Below, in pieces: positions 17,758-27,251 of a stretch of DNA of 64,000 bases. The translations under genes and the position numbers were made by a program. The stretch is from positions 83,417 to 147,416 of the forward strand of contig NZ_MLHN01000001.1 of the NCBI RefSeq assembly GCF_001999285.1. The letters are read 5' to 3'. Below the pieces are notes generated by a model, which made no database searches, was not told the DNA's origin, and worked only from the letters and a program-made list of their open reading frames with translations. Position 1 is the first letter of the stretch, and each line of letters starts with the position of its first letter. This stretch comes from Rodentibacter genomosp. 1 (GTDB lineage: Bacteria > Pseudomonadota > Gammaproteobacteria > Enterobacterales > Pasteurellaceae).

Positions 17758-18740
17758 CAAATCATATCAAAGAGAATGCCCCTTTACTGAATGCGATAGG
17801 GTTAAAGAAATATTATCCGGTTAAAAAAGGCTTCTTTGCCAAACCTCAGCTGGTGAAGGCTTTAGATGGCGTTTCTTTCCAACTAGAGCGAGGGAAAACC
17901 CTGGCAGTGGTAGGGGAATCTGGTTGTGGTAAATCCACGTTGGGGCGTTTGCTTGCGATGATTGAGCAGCCCACAGAGGGGGAATTGTATTACAACGGAC
18001 AGAATTTTTTAGAGAATAATTCGGAAACCAAAGCCTTACGCCGTAAGAAAATTCAAATTGTTTTTCAAAATCCTTATGCCTCGTTGAACCCGCGTAAGAA
18101 AATCGGTTCAATTTTGGAAGAACCGTTAGTCATCAATACCAAACTTTCTGCTCAAGAGCGTAAAGCAAAAGTACTTTCTATTATGGAAAAAGTGGGATTA
18201 CGTCCGGAATTTTACGATCGTTATCCTCATATGTTTTCCGGTGGGCAACGCCAACGCATTGCTATCGCGCGCGGTTTAATGTTAGAACCTGACATTGTAG
18301 TAGCAGATGAACCGGTATCTGCGTTAGATGTTTCCGTGCGGGCACAAGTGCTCAATTTGATGATGGATTTACAGGAGGAATTGGGGCTTTCTTATGTGTT
18401 CATTTCCCACGATCTTTCCGTGGTGGAACATATTGCTGATGAAGTGATGGTGATGTATCTCGGGCATTGTGTGGAAAAAGGCACAACGACACAGATTTTT
18501 TCTAATCCACAACATCCTTATACCCAGGCTTTGCTTTCGGCTACGCCACGTCTCTCCCCTCATTTACGCCGTGAACGTATTAAATTAAGTGGAGAATTGC
18601 CAAGCCCGATTAACCCACCAAAAGGCTGTGCTTTTAACCCCCGTTGTTGGAAAGCCACTGAAAAATGCCGTGAAGAAAAACCAATATTATCTTCTTATTC
18701 GGATGGCAAGCTGATTGCTTGTTTTCACGTTGATGAATAA
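17754..18740 (+). CDS. dppF: Dipeptide ABC transporter ATP-binding protein DppF
   Basis: Second ATPase subunit of the importer, 328 residues. Walker [10 protein letters not shown], signature [15 protein letters not shown], Walker [14 protein letters not shown] and the C-terminal [15 protein letters not shown] region are all present. It heterodimerises with DppD to power DppBC and ends the operon before a strong terminator. Confidence 0.95.
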   Translation: MTNHIKENAPLLNAIGLKKYYPVKKGFFAKPQLVKALDGVSFQLERGKTLAVVGESGCGKSTLGRLLAMIEQPTEGELYYNGQNFLENNSETKALRRKKIQIVFQNPYASLNPRKKIGSILEEPLVINTKLSAQERKAKVLSIMEKVGLRPEFYDRYPHMFSGGQRQRIAIARGLMLEPDIVVADEPVSALDVSVRAQVLNLMMDLQEELGLSYVFISHDLSVVEHIADEVMVMYLGHCVEKGTTTQIFSNPQHPYTQALLSATPRLSPHLRRERIKLSGELPSPINPPKGCAFNPRCWKATEKCREEKPILSSYSDGKLIACFHVDE

Positions 18741-18757
18741 AAACAACAAGGGAAACG

Positions 18758-18788
18758 ACCGCACTTTGATTAAAGTGCGGTTATTTTT
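18758..18788 (+). terminator. Uptake-signal inverted pair terminator after dppF
   Basis: ACCGCACTTT and AAAGTGCGGT pair around GATT, followed by TATTTTTTT. It ends the dpp operon and separates it from the converging sotB. Confidence 0.85.
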
Positions 18789-19967
18789 TTAAATATTTTT
18801 CTGCGGATAGCGAAATTGGAAAACAAGAAAAATTGTTAACCCGATAATCCCCAATATTGCACCACTCAATCCGATGTATTCCAATCCCACATAATTCATG
18901 ATTTGACTGCCTAATAGCGCACCGGCACCGATTCCCGCATTAAATATACCTGAATAAATGGCGGTGGCGACATCAGTGGCATCGGGAGCAAGTTTCAGCA
19001 CCTGCATTTGTAGTGCCAAACCGATACAGGAAATACCGATTCCCCAAATAAAAGCAAGGGAAAATATTGTAGCTATATAGTGGGTTGAACCGAGCAAAAG
19101 TGTGAGTGAGACAATGAATAATCCCATTGCGCTGAGAACAAATTTTTTGGGGTTGAAGCGGTATAACCGATTAAACAGTAAGCTGGCACTAATGCCTGAC
19201 AAGCCAAATACAAGGAGGATTATCGTGGTAAGATTTGGTGCTAGTTGTCCAATTTGAATCATAAAAGGTTCAATATAGGTATAGGCGGTAAAATGTGCCG
19301 AAATAATGAGTGCTGTTGTGAGATAAAGTCCGATTAACAATGGGCGTTTGGCGAGAACGGGTAAGCTGGCAAGTGAGCCGGCATTCTTACTTGGGAGACG
19401 AGGTAAAAGCTGAATAATTAAGAACATCGCCAATAGTGCTAGGAGGGCTATAATGCCGAAAGTGACCCGCCAGCCGACAAGCTGACCAATTAAACGTCCG
19501 AGAGGTAGGCCTAAAATTGTGGCAAGGGACGAACCAATTGCTAACATACCGAGCGCTTGCGTTTTTTTATTTTTGGGGGCGATTCTCATCACGAGAGAGG
19601 CAGTAATGGACCAAAAAATAGAATGAGCCAATGCAATACACATACGGGCAATCAGCAATACCCAAAAGTTCCATGCAATCACAGAGAGGATATGCCCGAT
19701 AATAAAAATCACAAAAAGTTTAATGAGTAAACTTTTCCGTTCCATTTTTCCTGTCGCCAACATTGCCGGTAAAGACATCACCAGTACAGTCCATGCATAG
19801 ACTGTCATCATTAGCCCGGTTTCAGCGGTTTGCATATCAAAGCTTTGAGCAATATCTGTCAGTAATGCAACTGGCACAAATTCTGTTGTGTTGAAAATAA
19901 ATGCGGCACAAGCCATGATGATGACTCGCCAAGTTTGGATTTTTTCAGCTTGCTGGTAAAAGGACAT
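18789..19967 (-). CDS. sotB: Sugar efflux transporter, major facilitator family
   Basis: Twelve-span proton-driven efflux pump of the SotB/YdeA group, 392 residues, which exports sugars such as arabinose or IPTG in E. coli. The opening FNTTEFVPVALLTDIAQSFDM and the GLPLGRLIGQLVGWR segment are typical of this branch. It abuts the AsmA-like gene (shared base 19967) on the same strand, in the same order as in H. influenzae. Natural substrate not shown by sequence. Confidence 0.85.
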   Translation of the reverse strand: MSFYQQAEKIQTWRVIIMACAAFIFNTTEFVPVALLTDIAQSFDMQTAETGLMMTVYAWTVLVMSLPAMLATGKMERKSLLIKLFVIFIIGHILSVIAWNFWVLLIARMCIALAHSIFWSITASLVMRIAPKNKKTQALGMLAIGSSLATILGLPLGRLIGQLVGWRVTFGIIALLALLAMFLIIQLLPRLPSKNAGSLASLPVLAKRPLLIGLYLTTALIISAHFTAYTYIEPFMIQIGQLAPNLTTIILLVFGLSGISASLLFNRLYRFNPKKFVLSAMGLFIVSLTLLLGSTHYIATIFSLAFIWGIGISCIGLALQMQVLKLAPDATDVATAIYSGIFNAGIGAGALLGSQIMNYVGLEYIGLSGAILGIIGLTIFLVFQFRYPQKNI

Positions 19968-21157
19968 TATTTTAATTTCTCTTTAATGAGATGTTTTAAT
20001 TGTTTCCGAAAATCTTTATTTATTTCCAGTTTATACTGGGGAGAATAGCAACTATCAAAAAAGCGAATAGTCAGTTTAAGGTTTTGGTATTTTTCATTCG
20101 TTGCAGAAAGGTTGAGATTAATATCGCATTGCATGGTATGCAAATCAATCGTCCCATTACCCTCGCCTAAAAGTGCGGCTGTTTTTAGGCTGATTTTATT
20201 GACAGTTAATAAATTATTTTCGAGGTTCAATGATGAGATAAAGGTTTGGTAGGCAGTATTCATACTTTTCCCTTGTAAAAGTTCATCATTGTAATTAATT
20301 GGAAAATACTGTGTGGCGAGGTCAAGTAAATTTAGCCCCAAAAGCTCGCCATCCCGTGCATTAAAATCAAATTTTCCTTGTGTTAATTCTGAATTGAAAA
20401 AGGTAAGTTGGACATTAAAATCAGTCGTACCCGTCATGGTATTAGGAAAGCTCAATAAGGTGAGTAAGCGTTCCATTGGGAAATTTTTACCGGAAAATTT
20501 GACCGCACTTTTTTGTGCAAGGCTGTTGAATTTTAGTATCGCTAAACAATCGGTAGTACAGTAGGGCTTGATATAGGCAGCCAGTATTTTTTGTGGTTTA
20601 GAAAAATCACTGTGTACCTCGATATAGTCCAATGGCTGCCCATTTAAAGAGACACCATCAAATTGGAGTAAAGATTCGTTGCCTTGATTTAGGGCAATCT
20701 TTCCTTTAGTAAAAGCAAGATTAAAGGTGGTATTTCTACCGTAAATCGGTTTTTCAAGTTCAATTGAGATTCGATTTTCCCCATTAAAAGAAATACTTTT
20801 TGCCAATAATTTTTTCAGTGAAAAATCTGAAAAATACATGGTTATTTTGGCAGAATTGAGGCTTTTTTCCCCTACTTTTGCTTGCGTTATAGCGAGCTGT
20901 TCAAGTTTTGGATCGCCGAGAATTAAGGGTAAAAATGCCAATCTTCCCTCAATTTGTTTGAGGGAAATCTCATGATAGTTGAGTTGCTCAATAGAAAAAT
21001 AAGGTTGAGGAAAGAGATTAAACTCAAGGGATTTTACTTGAATATTGTGTTGGGCTAATTGTTCGGTGAGTTGTGTTTTAGCTTGTTGAAGTTGGATGTA
21101 AAAAAAAGCAAAGATCGCAACAAGCACGATCAACAGGCTTATTGCGATCTTTTTCAT
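19967..21157 (-). CDS. AsmA-like envelope protein
   Basis: 396-residue protein with one N-terminal membrane anchor (residues 4-22) and a long periplasmic part rich in beta strands. Family members of this type (AsmA, TamB, YhdP) help move phospholipids or assemble the outer membrane; this short form is assigned by overall shape and its H. influenzae position, not by a catalytic motif. It directly follows dcd with no gap and precedes sotB, so it is probably co-transcribed with both. Confidence 0.65.
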   Translation of the reverse strand: MKKIAISLLIVLVAIFAFFYIQLQQAKTQLTEQLAQHNIQVKSLEFNLFPQPYFSIEQLNYHEISLKQIEGRLAFLPLILGDPKLEQLAITQAKVGEKSLNSAKITMYFSDFSLKKLLAKSISFNGENRISIELEKPIYGRNTTFNLAFTKGKIALNQGNESLLQFDGVSLNGQPLDYIEVHSDFSKPQKILAAYIKPYCTTDCLAILKFNSLAQKSAVKFSGKNFPMERLLTLLSFPNTMTGTTDFNVQLTFFNSELTQGKFDFNARDGELLGLNLLDLATQYFPINYNDELLQGKSMNTAYQTFISSLNLENNLLTVNKISLKTAALLGEGNGTIDLHTMQCDINLNLSATNEKYQNLKLTIRFFDSCYSPQYKLEINKDFRKQLKHLIKEKLK

Positions 21158-21742
21158 TTATTTATCCTCATCAATGCGACTTGCCACGGCATTTTGTTGA
21201 TTTCGATATTTCGCATCTTTACGGCGATTATAAGGGCGTGCAGCCTCCCCGCTTAACACTTCAAAACTGAGTGCACCGATCACCATATTCGGGCGTAAGG
21301 CTAAAGGCAATTTACCGGAATTGTAAAACTCCAGCACGATTTTTCCTTCCCAACCCGGATCAATACGGTGAGCGGTGACGTGTACCATTAATCCCAAACG
21401 AGCAAGGGAAGACCGCCCATCTAGCCAGCCAATGATATTCGCCGGTAATTTGACGGATTCTAAAGTGGTTGCCAAAGCCAATACGCCGGGGTGTAGAAAA
21501 AAAGCTTCATCATCAGGAATGATAATTTCATCACTCATGACCGATTCTAATTGTGCCGAGACTTCTTCTTTCGGCCCGCTTAAATCAATATAAGGCGCAG
21601 AATGTTCACGAAATACCCGAAAAGAATTACCCAGACGTACATCAATGGTTGCACCGTTAATTTTGTCATTAGCGGGACGAGGGGTTAAAGAAATAATGCC
21701 ATCATCAAGATAGCGTTCAATATCGGTATCACAAAGACGCAT
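21158..21742 (-). CDS. dcd: dCTP deaminase
   Basis: Converts dCTP to dUTP, the main route to dTMP in enteric-type bacteria. The 194-residue length is typical. The active-site block [20 protein letters not shown] carries the catalytic arginine and glutamate-loop context, with [12 protein letters not shown] before it and [12 protein letters not shown] after. It lies 8 bp after udk on the same strand, making a pyrimidine nucleotide unit. Confidence 0.96.
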   Translation of the reverse strand: MRLCDTDIERYLDDGIISLTPRPANDKINGATIDVRLGNSFRVFREHSAPYIDLSGPKEEVSAQLESVMSDEIIIPDDEAFFLHPGVLALATTLESVKLPANIIGWLDGRSSLARLGLMVHVTAHRIDPGWEGKIVLEFYNSGKLPLALRPNMVIGALSFEVLSGEAARPYNRRKDAKYRNQQNAVASRIDEDK

Positions 21743-21750
21743 AATTTCTC

Positions 21751-22392
21751 CTATTTTTGGTTTAATAAATGAAGAATTTGAGCTTTTAACATATTGATCG
21801 CAATGCGGTTTTTACCACCACGAGGAATGACAATATCAGCGTATTGTTTAGACGGTTCAATAAACTGTAAGAACATTGGACGCACGGTTGAGCGATATTG
21901 GTCGATCACAGATTGAAGTGAGCGTCCACGTTCTTCCATATCACGTTGCAAGCGGCGGATAAAACAAATATCCAACGGGGTATCCACAAAAACGGAAATA
22001 TCCGCTAATTGGCGTACTCGTTCATCAGTGAGTAATAAAATACCTTCTAAAATAACGATGCGTTTAGGGGTGAAGTGCGTGGTTTCAGCGGTTCGAGTAT
22101 GCTCTACATAGCTATAGACGGGAATATCCACCGCTTTATTGGCTTTTAAATCTTTTAAATGTTGAATGAGTAAATCACGATCCATCGAGTTAGGGTGGTC
22201 ATAATTGGTTTTTACGCGCTCGCTCATTTCTAAATGGCTTTGGTCTTTATAGTAACTATCTTCTGCAATAATACCGATTTGCTGACAACCTAATTCGTTA
22301 CAGAGTTCTTTGTGAACAGTAGAGGCAATAGAACTTTTTCCTGAGGCAGAGGCGCCGGTGATAGCAATGATGATACAAGATGAATCTGGCAT
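21751..22392 (-). CDS. udk: Uridine/cytidine kinase
   Basis: Salvage kinase phosphorylating uridine and cytidine with ATP or GTP, 213 residues. P-loop GASASGKSS (about 14-22), [17 protein letters not shown] and [13 protein letters not shown] (lid) are clear. First gene of the udk-dcd-asmA-like-sotB run, divergent from afuA with a shared 159-bp control region. Confidence 0.96.
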   Translation of the reverse strand: MPDSSCIIIAITGASASGKSSIASTVHKELCNELGCQQIGIIAEDSYYKDQSHLEMSERVKTNYDHPNSMDRDLLIQHLKDLKANKAVDIPVYSYVEHTRTAETTHFTPKRIVILEGILLLTDERVRQLADISVFVDTPLDICFIRRLQRDMEERGRSLQSVIDQYRSTVRPMFLQFIEPSKQYADIVIPRGGKNRIAINMLKAQILHLLNQK

Positions 22393-22474
22393 AAATATAA
22401 CCTAGAGGCTGATAAAATTGCCTGAATTATAAAGAAAAGTGCGGTCAATTTCACCTGTATTTTATGCCATCAAT

Positions 22475-22488
22475 TCACAAAATTGTGA
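22475..22488. promoter_or_regulatory. Palindrome in the udk/afuA divergent region
   Basis: TCACAA-AA-TTGTGA has perfect 6-bp arms 64 bp upstream of afuA. It looks like an operator or small hairpin, but the half-sites are in the opposite order from CRP sites and I cannot name a regulator. Confidence 0.35.
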
Positions 22489-22551
22489 GGAGAGTCACGG
22501 TATTCTTCTTCGTTTTCACGTAGTATTTTGGCGTTTTTCTTCAGATAGGAG

Positions 22552-23598
22552 TTGATTATGACATTCAATAAAATTTCTCTTTCTATTTCAACCGCACTTT
22601 TAGCGGGCGGTTTAATGATATCTTCAGCTGTAAATGCAAAAGGTCGATTAGTGGTGTATTGTAGTGCTACGAATATTTTGTGTGAAACCACCACAAAGGC
22701 TTTTGGTGAAAAATATGATGTTAAAACGTCGTTTATCCGCAATGGTTCGGGCAGTACCTTTGCAAAAGTCGAGGCGGAAAAAAATAATCCGCAAGCGGAT
22801 GTGTGGTTTGGCGGTACCTTTGATCCGCAAGCGCAAGCGGCAGAATTAGGGTTGATTGAGCCCTATAAGTCTAAGTATATTGATGAAATTGTTGAATCGT
22901 TCCGTGATCCAGCAAAAACGAAAGGTCACTATGTCTCCGCCATTTATATGGGGATTTTAGGTTTTGGGGTGAATACCGAGCGTCTTGCTAAACTAGGTAT
23001 TAAAGAAGTCCCGAAATGTTGGAAAGATTTAACGGATCCAAATTTAAAAGGTGAAATTCAAATCGCCGATCCGCAAAGTTCCGGTACGGCTTATACTGCC
23101 ATCGCGACCTTTGTACAACTTTGGGGAGAAGATAAAGCCTTTGATTTCTTTAAACAATTACATCCAAACGTATCACAATACACCAAATCCGGCATTGCAC
23201 CATCACGCAATGCGGCACGGGCTGAAACCGCAATTGGCATTGGTTTTTTACACGATTATGCACTAGAAAAACAGCAAGGCGCACCATTAGAATTAATCGT
23301 ACCTTGTGAAGGAACGGGTTATGAATTAGGCGGAGTGAGTATCCTTAAAGGTGCTCGAAATCTTGATAATGCCAAATTATTTATAGATTGGGCACTTTCG
23401 AAAGAAGGACAGGAGCTGGCTTGGAAGAAAGGGGAATCTTTACAGATTTTAACCAATACCACAGCTGAGCAATCTCCGGTAGCATTTGATCCGACCAAAC
23501 TCAATTTAATCAATTACGACTTTGAAAAATATGGTGCGACAGAAGAACGTAAACGTCTTATTGAAAAATGGGTTCAAGAGATTAAATTAGCGAAATAA
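22552..23598 (+). CDS. afuA: AfuA periplasmic binding protein
   Basis: Binding component of the AfuABC importer. First described as ferric-iron uptake, later shown in A. pleuropneumoniae to bind cyclic hexose and heptose phosphates. 348 residues with a signal peptide ending SAVNAKG. Ligand-site blocks include YCSATN, IRNGSGSTFAK, DPQSSGTAYT, FLHDYALEKQQG and EGTGYELGGVSIL. An ATG at 22558 is a possible alternative start, as its ribosome site TAGGAG lies at good distance from both. It is separated from afuB by a MITE-like element, and a riboswitch-controlled paralogue lies 19 kb away. Confidence 0.93.
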   Translation: MIMTFNKISLSISTALLAGGLMISSAVNAKGRLVVYCSATNILCETTTKAFGEKYDVKTSFIRNGSGSTFAKVEAEKNNPQADVWFGGTFDPQAQAAELGLIEPYKSKYIDEIVESFRDPAKTKGHYVSAIYMGILGFGVNTERLAKLGIKEVPKCWKDLTDPNLKGEIQIADPQSSGTAYTAIATFVQLWGEDKAFDFFKQLHPNVSQYTKSGIAPSRNAARAETAIGIGFLHDYALEKQQGAPLELIVPCEGTGYELGGVSILKGARNLDNAKLFIDWALSKEGQELAWKKGESLQILTNTTAEQSPVAFDPTKLNLINYDFEKYGATEERKRLIEKWVQEIKLAK

Positions 23599-23624
23599 TA
23601 TTCTGAAAGTGCGGTTGAAAATTA

Positions 23625-23800
23625 CGGTATGATGTAGCAAATGCACAAAAATAGATATTTCAACGACATGTAGGGACACACTGCGTGTGTCCACTATAAA
23701 ATCAAATCATTTCAATATGTTAAAATTCGGACACACGCAGTGTGTCCCTACAAGCTAGCTAACCAGAAAACAGATTTGTGTAACTGCTGCAGAATACTGG
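23625..23800. repeat. MITE-like palindromic element, copy 1
   Basis: 176-bp element between afuA and afuB. Imperfect terminal inverted repeats (CGGTATGATGTAGCA and TGCTGCAGAATACTG), inner 22-bp arms starting GTAGGGACACACTGCGTGTG and a core with ATTTCAATATGTTAAAATTC. An uptake signal lies outside each end (AAGTGCGGT near 23607, ACCGCACTT near 23818). It has no coding capacity. Related copies are at 27123 and 45831. Confidence 0.85.
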
Positions 23801-23916
23801 AAAATTATCAATTTTTGACCGCACTTTGATCTTGTTTTATAAATATGAGATGAATTTGTGGCGTGAGTCTCTCGTATATACTACAGAAAACGCCAAATAG
23901 CCTTGCGGAGGTATTA

Positions 23917-25968
23917 ATGAGAAAGCAGGCGCTTTTTGAAAGCAATTGGTTTTGGATTGCTATTGCCCTAATGGGGTTCGTTTGTTTGCCTTCTACGGCA
24001 CTTTATTATGGCATCGCTGAATCAACTCCAGAGGAACTGCTGGAGGCGATGGGATGGATGGCTCCTAATCTTAGTTGGTTTTGGTTCGGTACATTATTGC
24101 TGATTCCTGTTATCTCGCATTTTTTCAGGCAGAAGGCTCGCCAACAAGGATTATTTGAATTTCTGCTGATTTGTACAATTGTTACATTTATCTTTATCTC
24201 AGCAACACTTGCTAAAATGAGTTTAGGTTATTCAATTTTTATTTTGCTGGTGTCATTGATTGCTATGGCAACGAATGCTCTGGCAAAAATGAAAATAATG
24301 CAAGGTGATAAATTTATCATCGCTTCACTTATCAGTATTGTATTGATGATTTTCTTTTTTATCGTCTATCCTACCTTGGCAATTTTTATTTCTATGTTTT
24401 ATGACGGTTCGGAATTTGTTCCAACCCAATTCTTAACAATCCTTGAACAGCCCTATATTATTCGCATCATTTTCAATTCATTGAGTGTGGCGGCAACGAT
24501 TGGTATTTTGGCAACGCTATTTGGTTTAATTTTTGCCCTTTATACGACACGTATCGCCAAACGTACCGCTTTTATCGGTAAAATTTTCTCCATTTTACCG
24601 ATTGTTACCCCGCCGTTTGTGGTGGGATTAGGAGTAACGTTAATGCTTGGACGTTCAGGTTATGTAACGCAATTTTTAGTGGAGTATCTCGGCTTTAATA
24701 ACAACTGGTTATACGGTTTTACAGGGATTGTCATTGCTCATACACTGGCATTGACACCCATGTCTTTTATGATTTTGGAGGGGGCGCTTAAATCTGTTCA
24801 CCCTTCCATTGAAGAAGCCTCATACACTTTGCGTGCGAACCGTTATCAAACCTTTTTCAATATCATTTTCCCATTATTGAAACCGGCACTGGGTAACTCA
24901 TTCCTTGTGGTTGCCATTCAGTCTTTAGCGGATTTTAGTACGCCATTGGTGCTTGGCGGTAGTTTTGATGTCATTTCCTCACAAATTTACTTCTTTATTG
25001 CAGGCTCACAACTTGATTATGCTTCAGCCAGTACACTGGGGAGTTTATTACTTATTTTCTCGCTATCCATTTTCGTGATCCAGTATGTATGGATAGGTAA
25101 TCGCTCCTATGTGACAGTTTCCGGTAAATCTTATCGTGGTGATGTGCAAGATCTGCCGAATCTTATGAAATACGCTATTATGCTGATTTTAGGTTTTTGG
25201 GTGTTATTCAATGTGGTTCTCTACGGCAGCATTTTCTACGGCAGTTTTACCGCTAATTGGGGCGTAGATTACACATTAACTTTCAAACATTATCTTGCGC
25301 TATTTGGTCAAGGTTTTAGCGATGGGGCTTGGCCGTCTCTTATTCAAACCGTATTGTTTTCCGCCGCGGCAGCTCCAATTACGGCGCTCTTTGGGTTATT
25401 GATTGCCTACATTACTGTACGCCGTGATTTTAAAGGGAAGAAGACGTTAGAATTTCTCACCTTACTTTGTTTTGCCGTACCGGGTACGGTTGCGGGGGTG
25501 TCCTATATCCTTGCTTTTAATAGCGCACCGATTTATATCACAGGAACGGGATTAATCATTATTCTTTCTATGGTAATGCGTAATATGCCGGTAGGAATGC
25601 GAGCTGCGATTGCAGGATTGGGACAATTAGATAAATCCCTCGATGAAGCCTCTCTCTCACTTAAAGGCAGCTCATTTAAAACCCTTGTATTTATTGTGCT
25701 GCCATTGCTTAAGCCGGCATTATTATCTGCATTAGTCACCAGTTTTGTCCGCTCTATGACAACAGTGAGTGCTATCGTCTTTCTTGTCACTGCCGATACC
25801 CGTGTTGCGACATCTTATATTTTAAATAGAGTAGAGGACGGTGAATATGGTGTGGCGATTGCCTACGGTTCGATTCTCATTGTCGTCATGATGGCGATTA
25901 TTCTATTTTTTGACTGGCTCGTGGGGGATACCCGCATTAGTCGATCCAAAGCGAAAAAAATGAATTAA
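23917..25968 (+). CDS. afuB: AfuB, fused two-domain ABC permease
   Basis: Inner-membrane permease of the AfuABC importer, 683 residues from the ATG at 23917, which has a GGAGG site 6 nt upstream; the GTG at 23863 lacks one. It carries two homologous halves each with an EAA loop (EGALKSVHPSIEEASYTLRA in the first, AGLGQLDKSLDEASLSLKGS in the second), so one chain supplies both membrane subunits, as in FbpB/SfuB-type permeases. It follows afuA after the MITE and precedes afuC by 60 bp. Confidence 0.93.
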   Translation: MRKQALFESNWFWIAIALMGFVCLPSTALYYGIAESTPEELLEAMGWMAPNLSWFWFGTLLLIPVISHFFRQKARQQGLFEFLLICTIVTFIFISATLAKMSLGYSIFILLVSLIAMATNALAKMKIMQGDKFIIASLISIVLMIFFFIVYPTLAIFISMFYDGSEFVPTQFLTILEQPYIIRIIFNSLSVAATIGILATLFGLIFALYTTRIAKRTAFIGKIFSILPIVTPPFVVGLGVTLMLGRSGYVTQFLVEYLGFNNNWLYGFTGIVIAHTLALTPMSFMILEGALKSVHPSIEEASYTLRANRYQTFFNIIFPLLKPALGNSFLVVAIQSLADFSTPLVLGGSFDVISSQIYFFIAGSQLDYASASTLGSLLLIFSLSIFVIQYVWIGNRSYVTVSGKSYRGDVQDLPNLMKYAIMLILGFWVLFNVVLYGSIFYGSFTANWGVDYTLTFKHYLALFGQGFSDGAWPSLIQTVLFSAAAAPITALFGLLIAYITVRRDFKGKKTLEFLTLLCFAVPGTVAGVSYILAFNSAPIYITGTGLIIILSMVMRNMPVGMRAAIAGLGQLDKSLDEASLSLKGSSFKTLVFIVLPLLKPALLSALVTSFVRSMTTVSAIVFLVTADTRVATSYILNRVEDGEYGVAIAYGSILIVVMMAIILFFDWLVGDTRISRSKAKKMN

Positions 25969-26028
25969 GCACCGTCTGAACATCTATAAAAGTGCGGTAT
26001 AAAAATAAATAGTTTTTAAAAGGTAGTA

Positions 26029-27078
26029 ATGATGAACAACGATTTTTTAGTATTGAAAAATATCACCAAAGCATTTGGTAAGGCTGTCGTAATTGATAAT
26101 TTAGATTTAACCATTAAACGTGGCACAATGGTGACCTTGCTTGGGCCGTCCGGTTGTGGCAAAACGACAGTATTAAGATTGGTGGCAGGGTTGGAAAATC
26201 CCACAAGTGGTCAAATTTTTATTGACAGTGAAGATGTAACGAAATCCTCCATTCAAAATCGTGATATTTGTATTGTGTTCCAATCTTATGCTTTATTTCC
26301 GCATATGAGTATTGGCGATAACGTGGGTTACGGCTTAAAAATGCAAGGTGTGAGCAAACAAGAACGCACTCAGCGGGTCAAGGAAGCCCTCGAATTGGTG
26401 GATTTAGCCGGTTTTGAAGATCGCTATGTGGATCAAATTTCCGGCGGGCAACAACAGCGTGTGGCGTTAGCCCGTGCTTTAGTCCTGAAACCAAAAGTCT
26501 TGCTATTTGACGAGCCGTTAAGTAACTTAGATGCGAACCTTCGCCGTTCTATGCGTGAAAAAATTCGTGAATTACAACAACGATTGGGTATCACGTCCTT
26601 ATATGTTACTCATGATCAAACCGAAGCCTTTGCCGTATCTGATGAAGTTATTGTGATGCATAAAGGTAAAATTATGCAAAAAGCACCGGCAAAAGAGCTT
26701 TATCTTCGTCCGAATTCCTTGTTTTTGGCGAATTTTATGGGCGAGTCCAGTATTTTTGAGGGAAAATTACAAAATGATACGGTGGATATTAATGGTTATC
26801 AAATCACCCTTTTTAATACGGCACAATTTGGTTTGGCTGATGGAGAATGTTTGGTGGGGATTCGTCCCGAAGCGGTTTATCTAAGCAATGAAGGATCAGA
26901 TAATCAACGTTGTGAGATTAAAAGTGCGGTCTATATGGGCAACCATTGGGAAGTGGTCGCGATTTGGGCAGGAAAAGAATTACTGGTGAATTGTAAACCG
27001 GAAGATTTTGAGGCTGATCTTAAACAAGCTTATATCAATCTCGCAGAACAGGGGATCTTCCTATTGAAAAAAGAGTAG
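26029..27078 (+). CDS. afuC: AfuC ATP-binding protein
   Basis: ATPase of the AfuABC importer, 349 residues (a second ATG follows directly). Walker [11 protein letters not shown]-loop [10 protein letters not shown], signature [15 protein letters not shown], Walker [13 protein letters not shown] and the C-terminal TOBE/FbpC-type regulatory domain ([10 protein letters not shown]). One uptake signal is inside the gene. It ends the afu unit before MITE copy 2. Confidence 0.94.
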   Translation: MMNNDFLVLKNITKAFGKAVVIDNLDLTIKRGTMVTLLGPSGCGKTTVLRLVAGLENPTSGQIFIDSEDVTKSSIQNRDICIVFQSYALFPHMSIGDNVGYGLKMQGVSKQERTQRVKEALELVDLAGFEDRYVDQISGGQQQRVALARALVLKPKVLLFDEPLSNLDANLRRSMREKIRELQQRLGITSLYVTHDQTEAFAVSDEVIVMHKGKIMQKAPAKELYLRPNSLFLANFMGESSIFEGKLQNDTVDINGYQITLFNTAQFGLADGECLVGIRPEAVYLSNEGSDNQRCEIKSAVYMGNHWEVVAIWAGKELLVNCKPEDFEADLKQAYINLAEQGIFLLKKE

Positions 27079-27122
27079 GGTGATATATCAAAAAAGTGCG
27101 GTTAAAAAACAATATGAATTTT

Positions 27123-27249
27123 CGATATTATGTCGCAAATGCACAAAAATAGAAATGTTAACGACAGGTAGGGACACACTGCGTGTGTCCGTTATAAAAT
27201 TAAATTATTTCAATACGTTAAAATTCGGATAAACGCAGTATGTTTCCTC
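27123..27249. repeat. MITE-like palindromic element, copy 2 (right end decayed)
   Basis: Same order as copy 1: CGATATTATGTCGCA end, TGCACAAAAATAG, GTAGGGACACACTGCGTGTG arm and the ATTTCAATACGTTAAAATTC core. The second arm is mutated (GGATAAACGCAGTATG) and the right terminal repeat is missing. Its right end touches the stop of the DUF2827 gene. An uptake signal stands to its left at 27094. Confidence 0.78.
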
Positions 27250-27251
27250 TT

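Noticed and set aside
22475..22488. Palindrome before afuA as a CRP site
   Set aside because: The half-sites are in reverse order (TCACAA then TTGTGA), with wrong spacing for TGTGA-N6-TCACA.
25971..25980. ACCGTCTGAA after afuB as a neisserial uptake sequence
   Set aside because: Only 9 of 10 bases match, it is single, lies among resident genes with Hin signals, and a 9-base match is expected by chance in a window this size.
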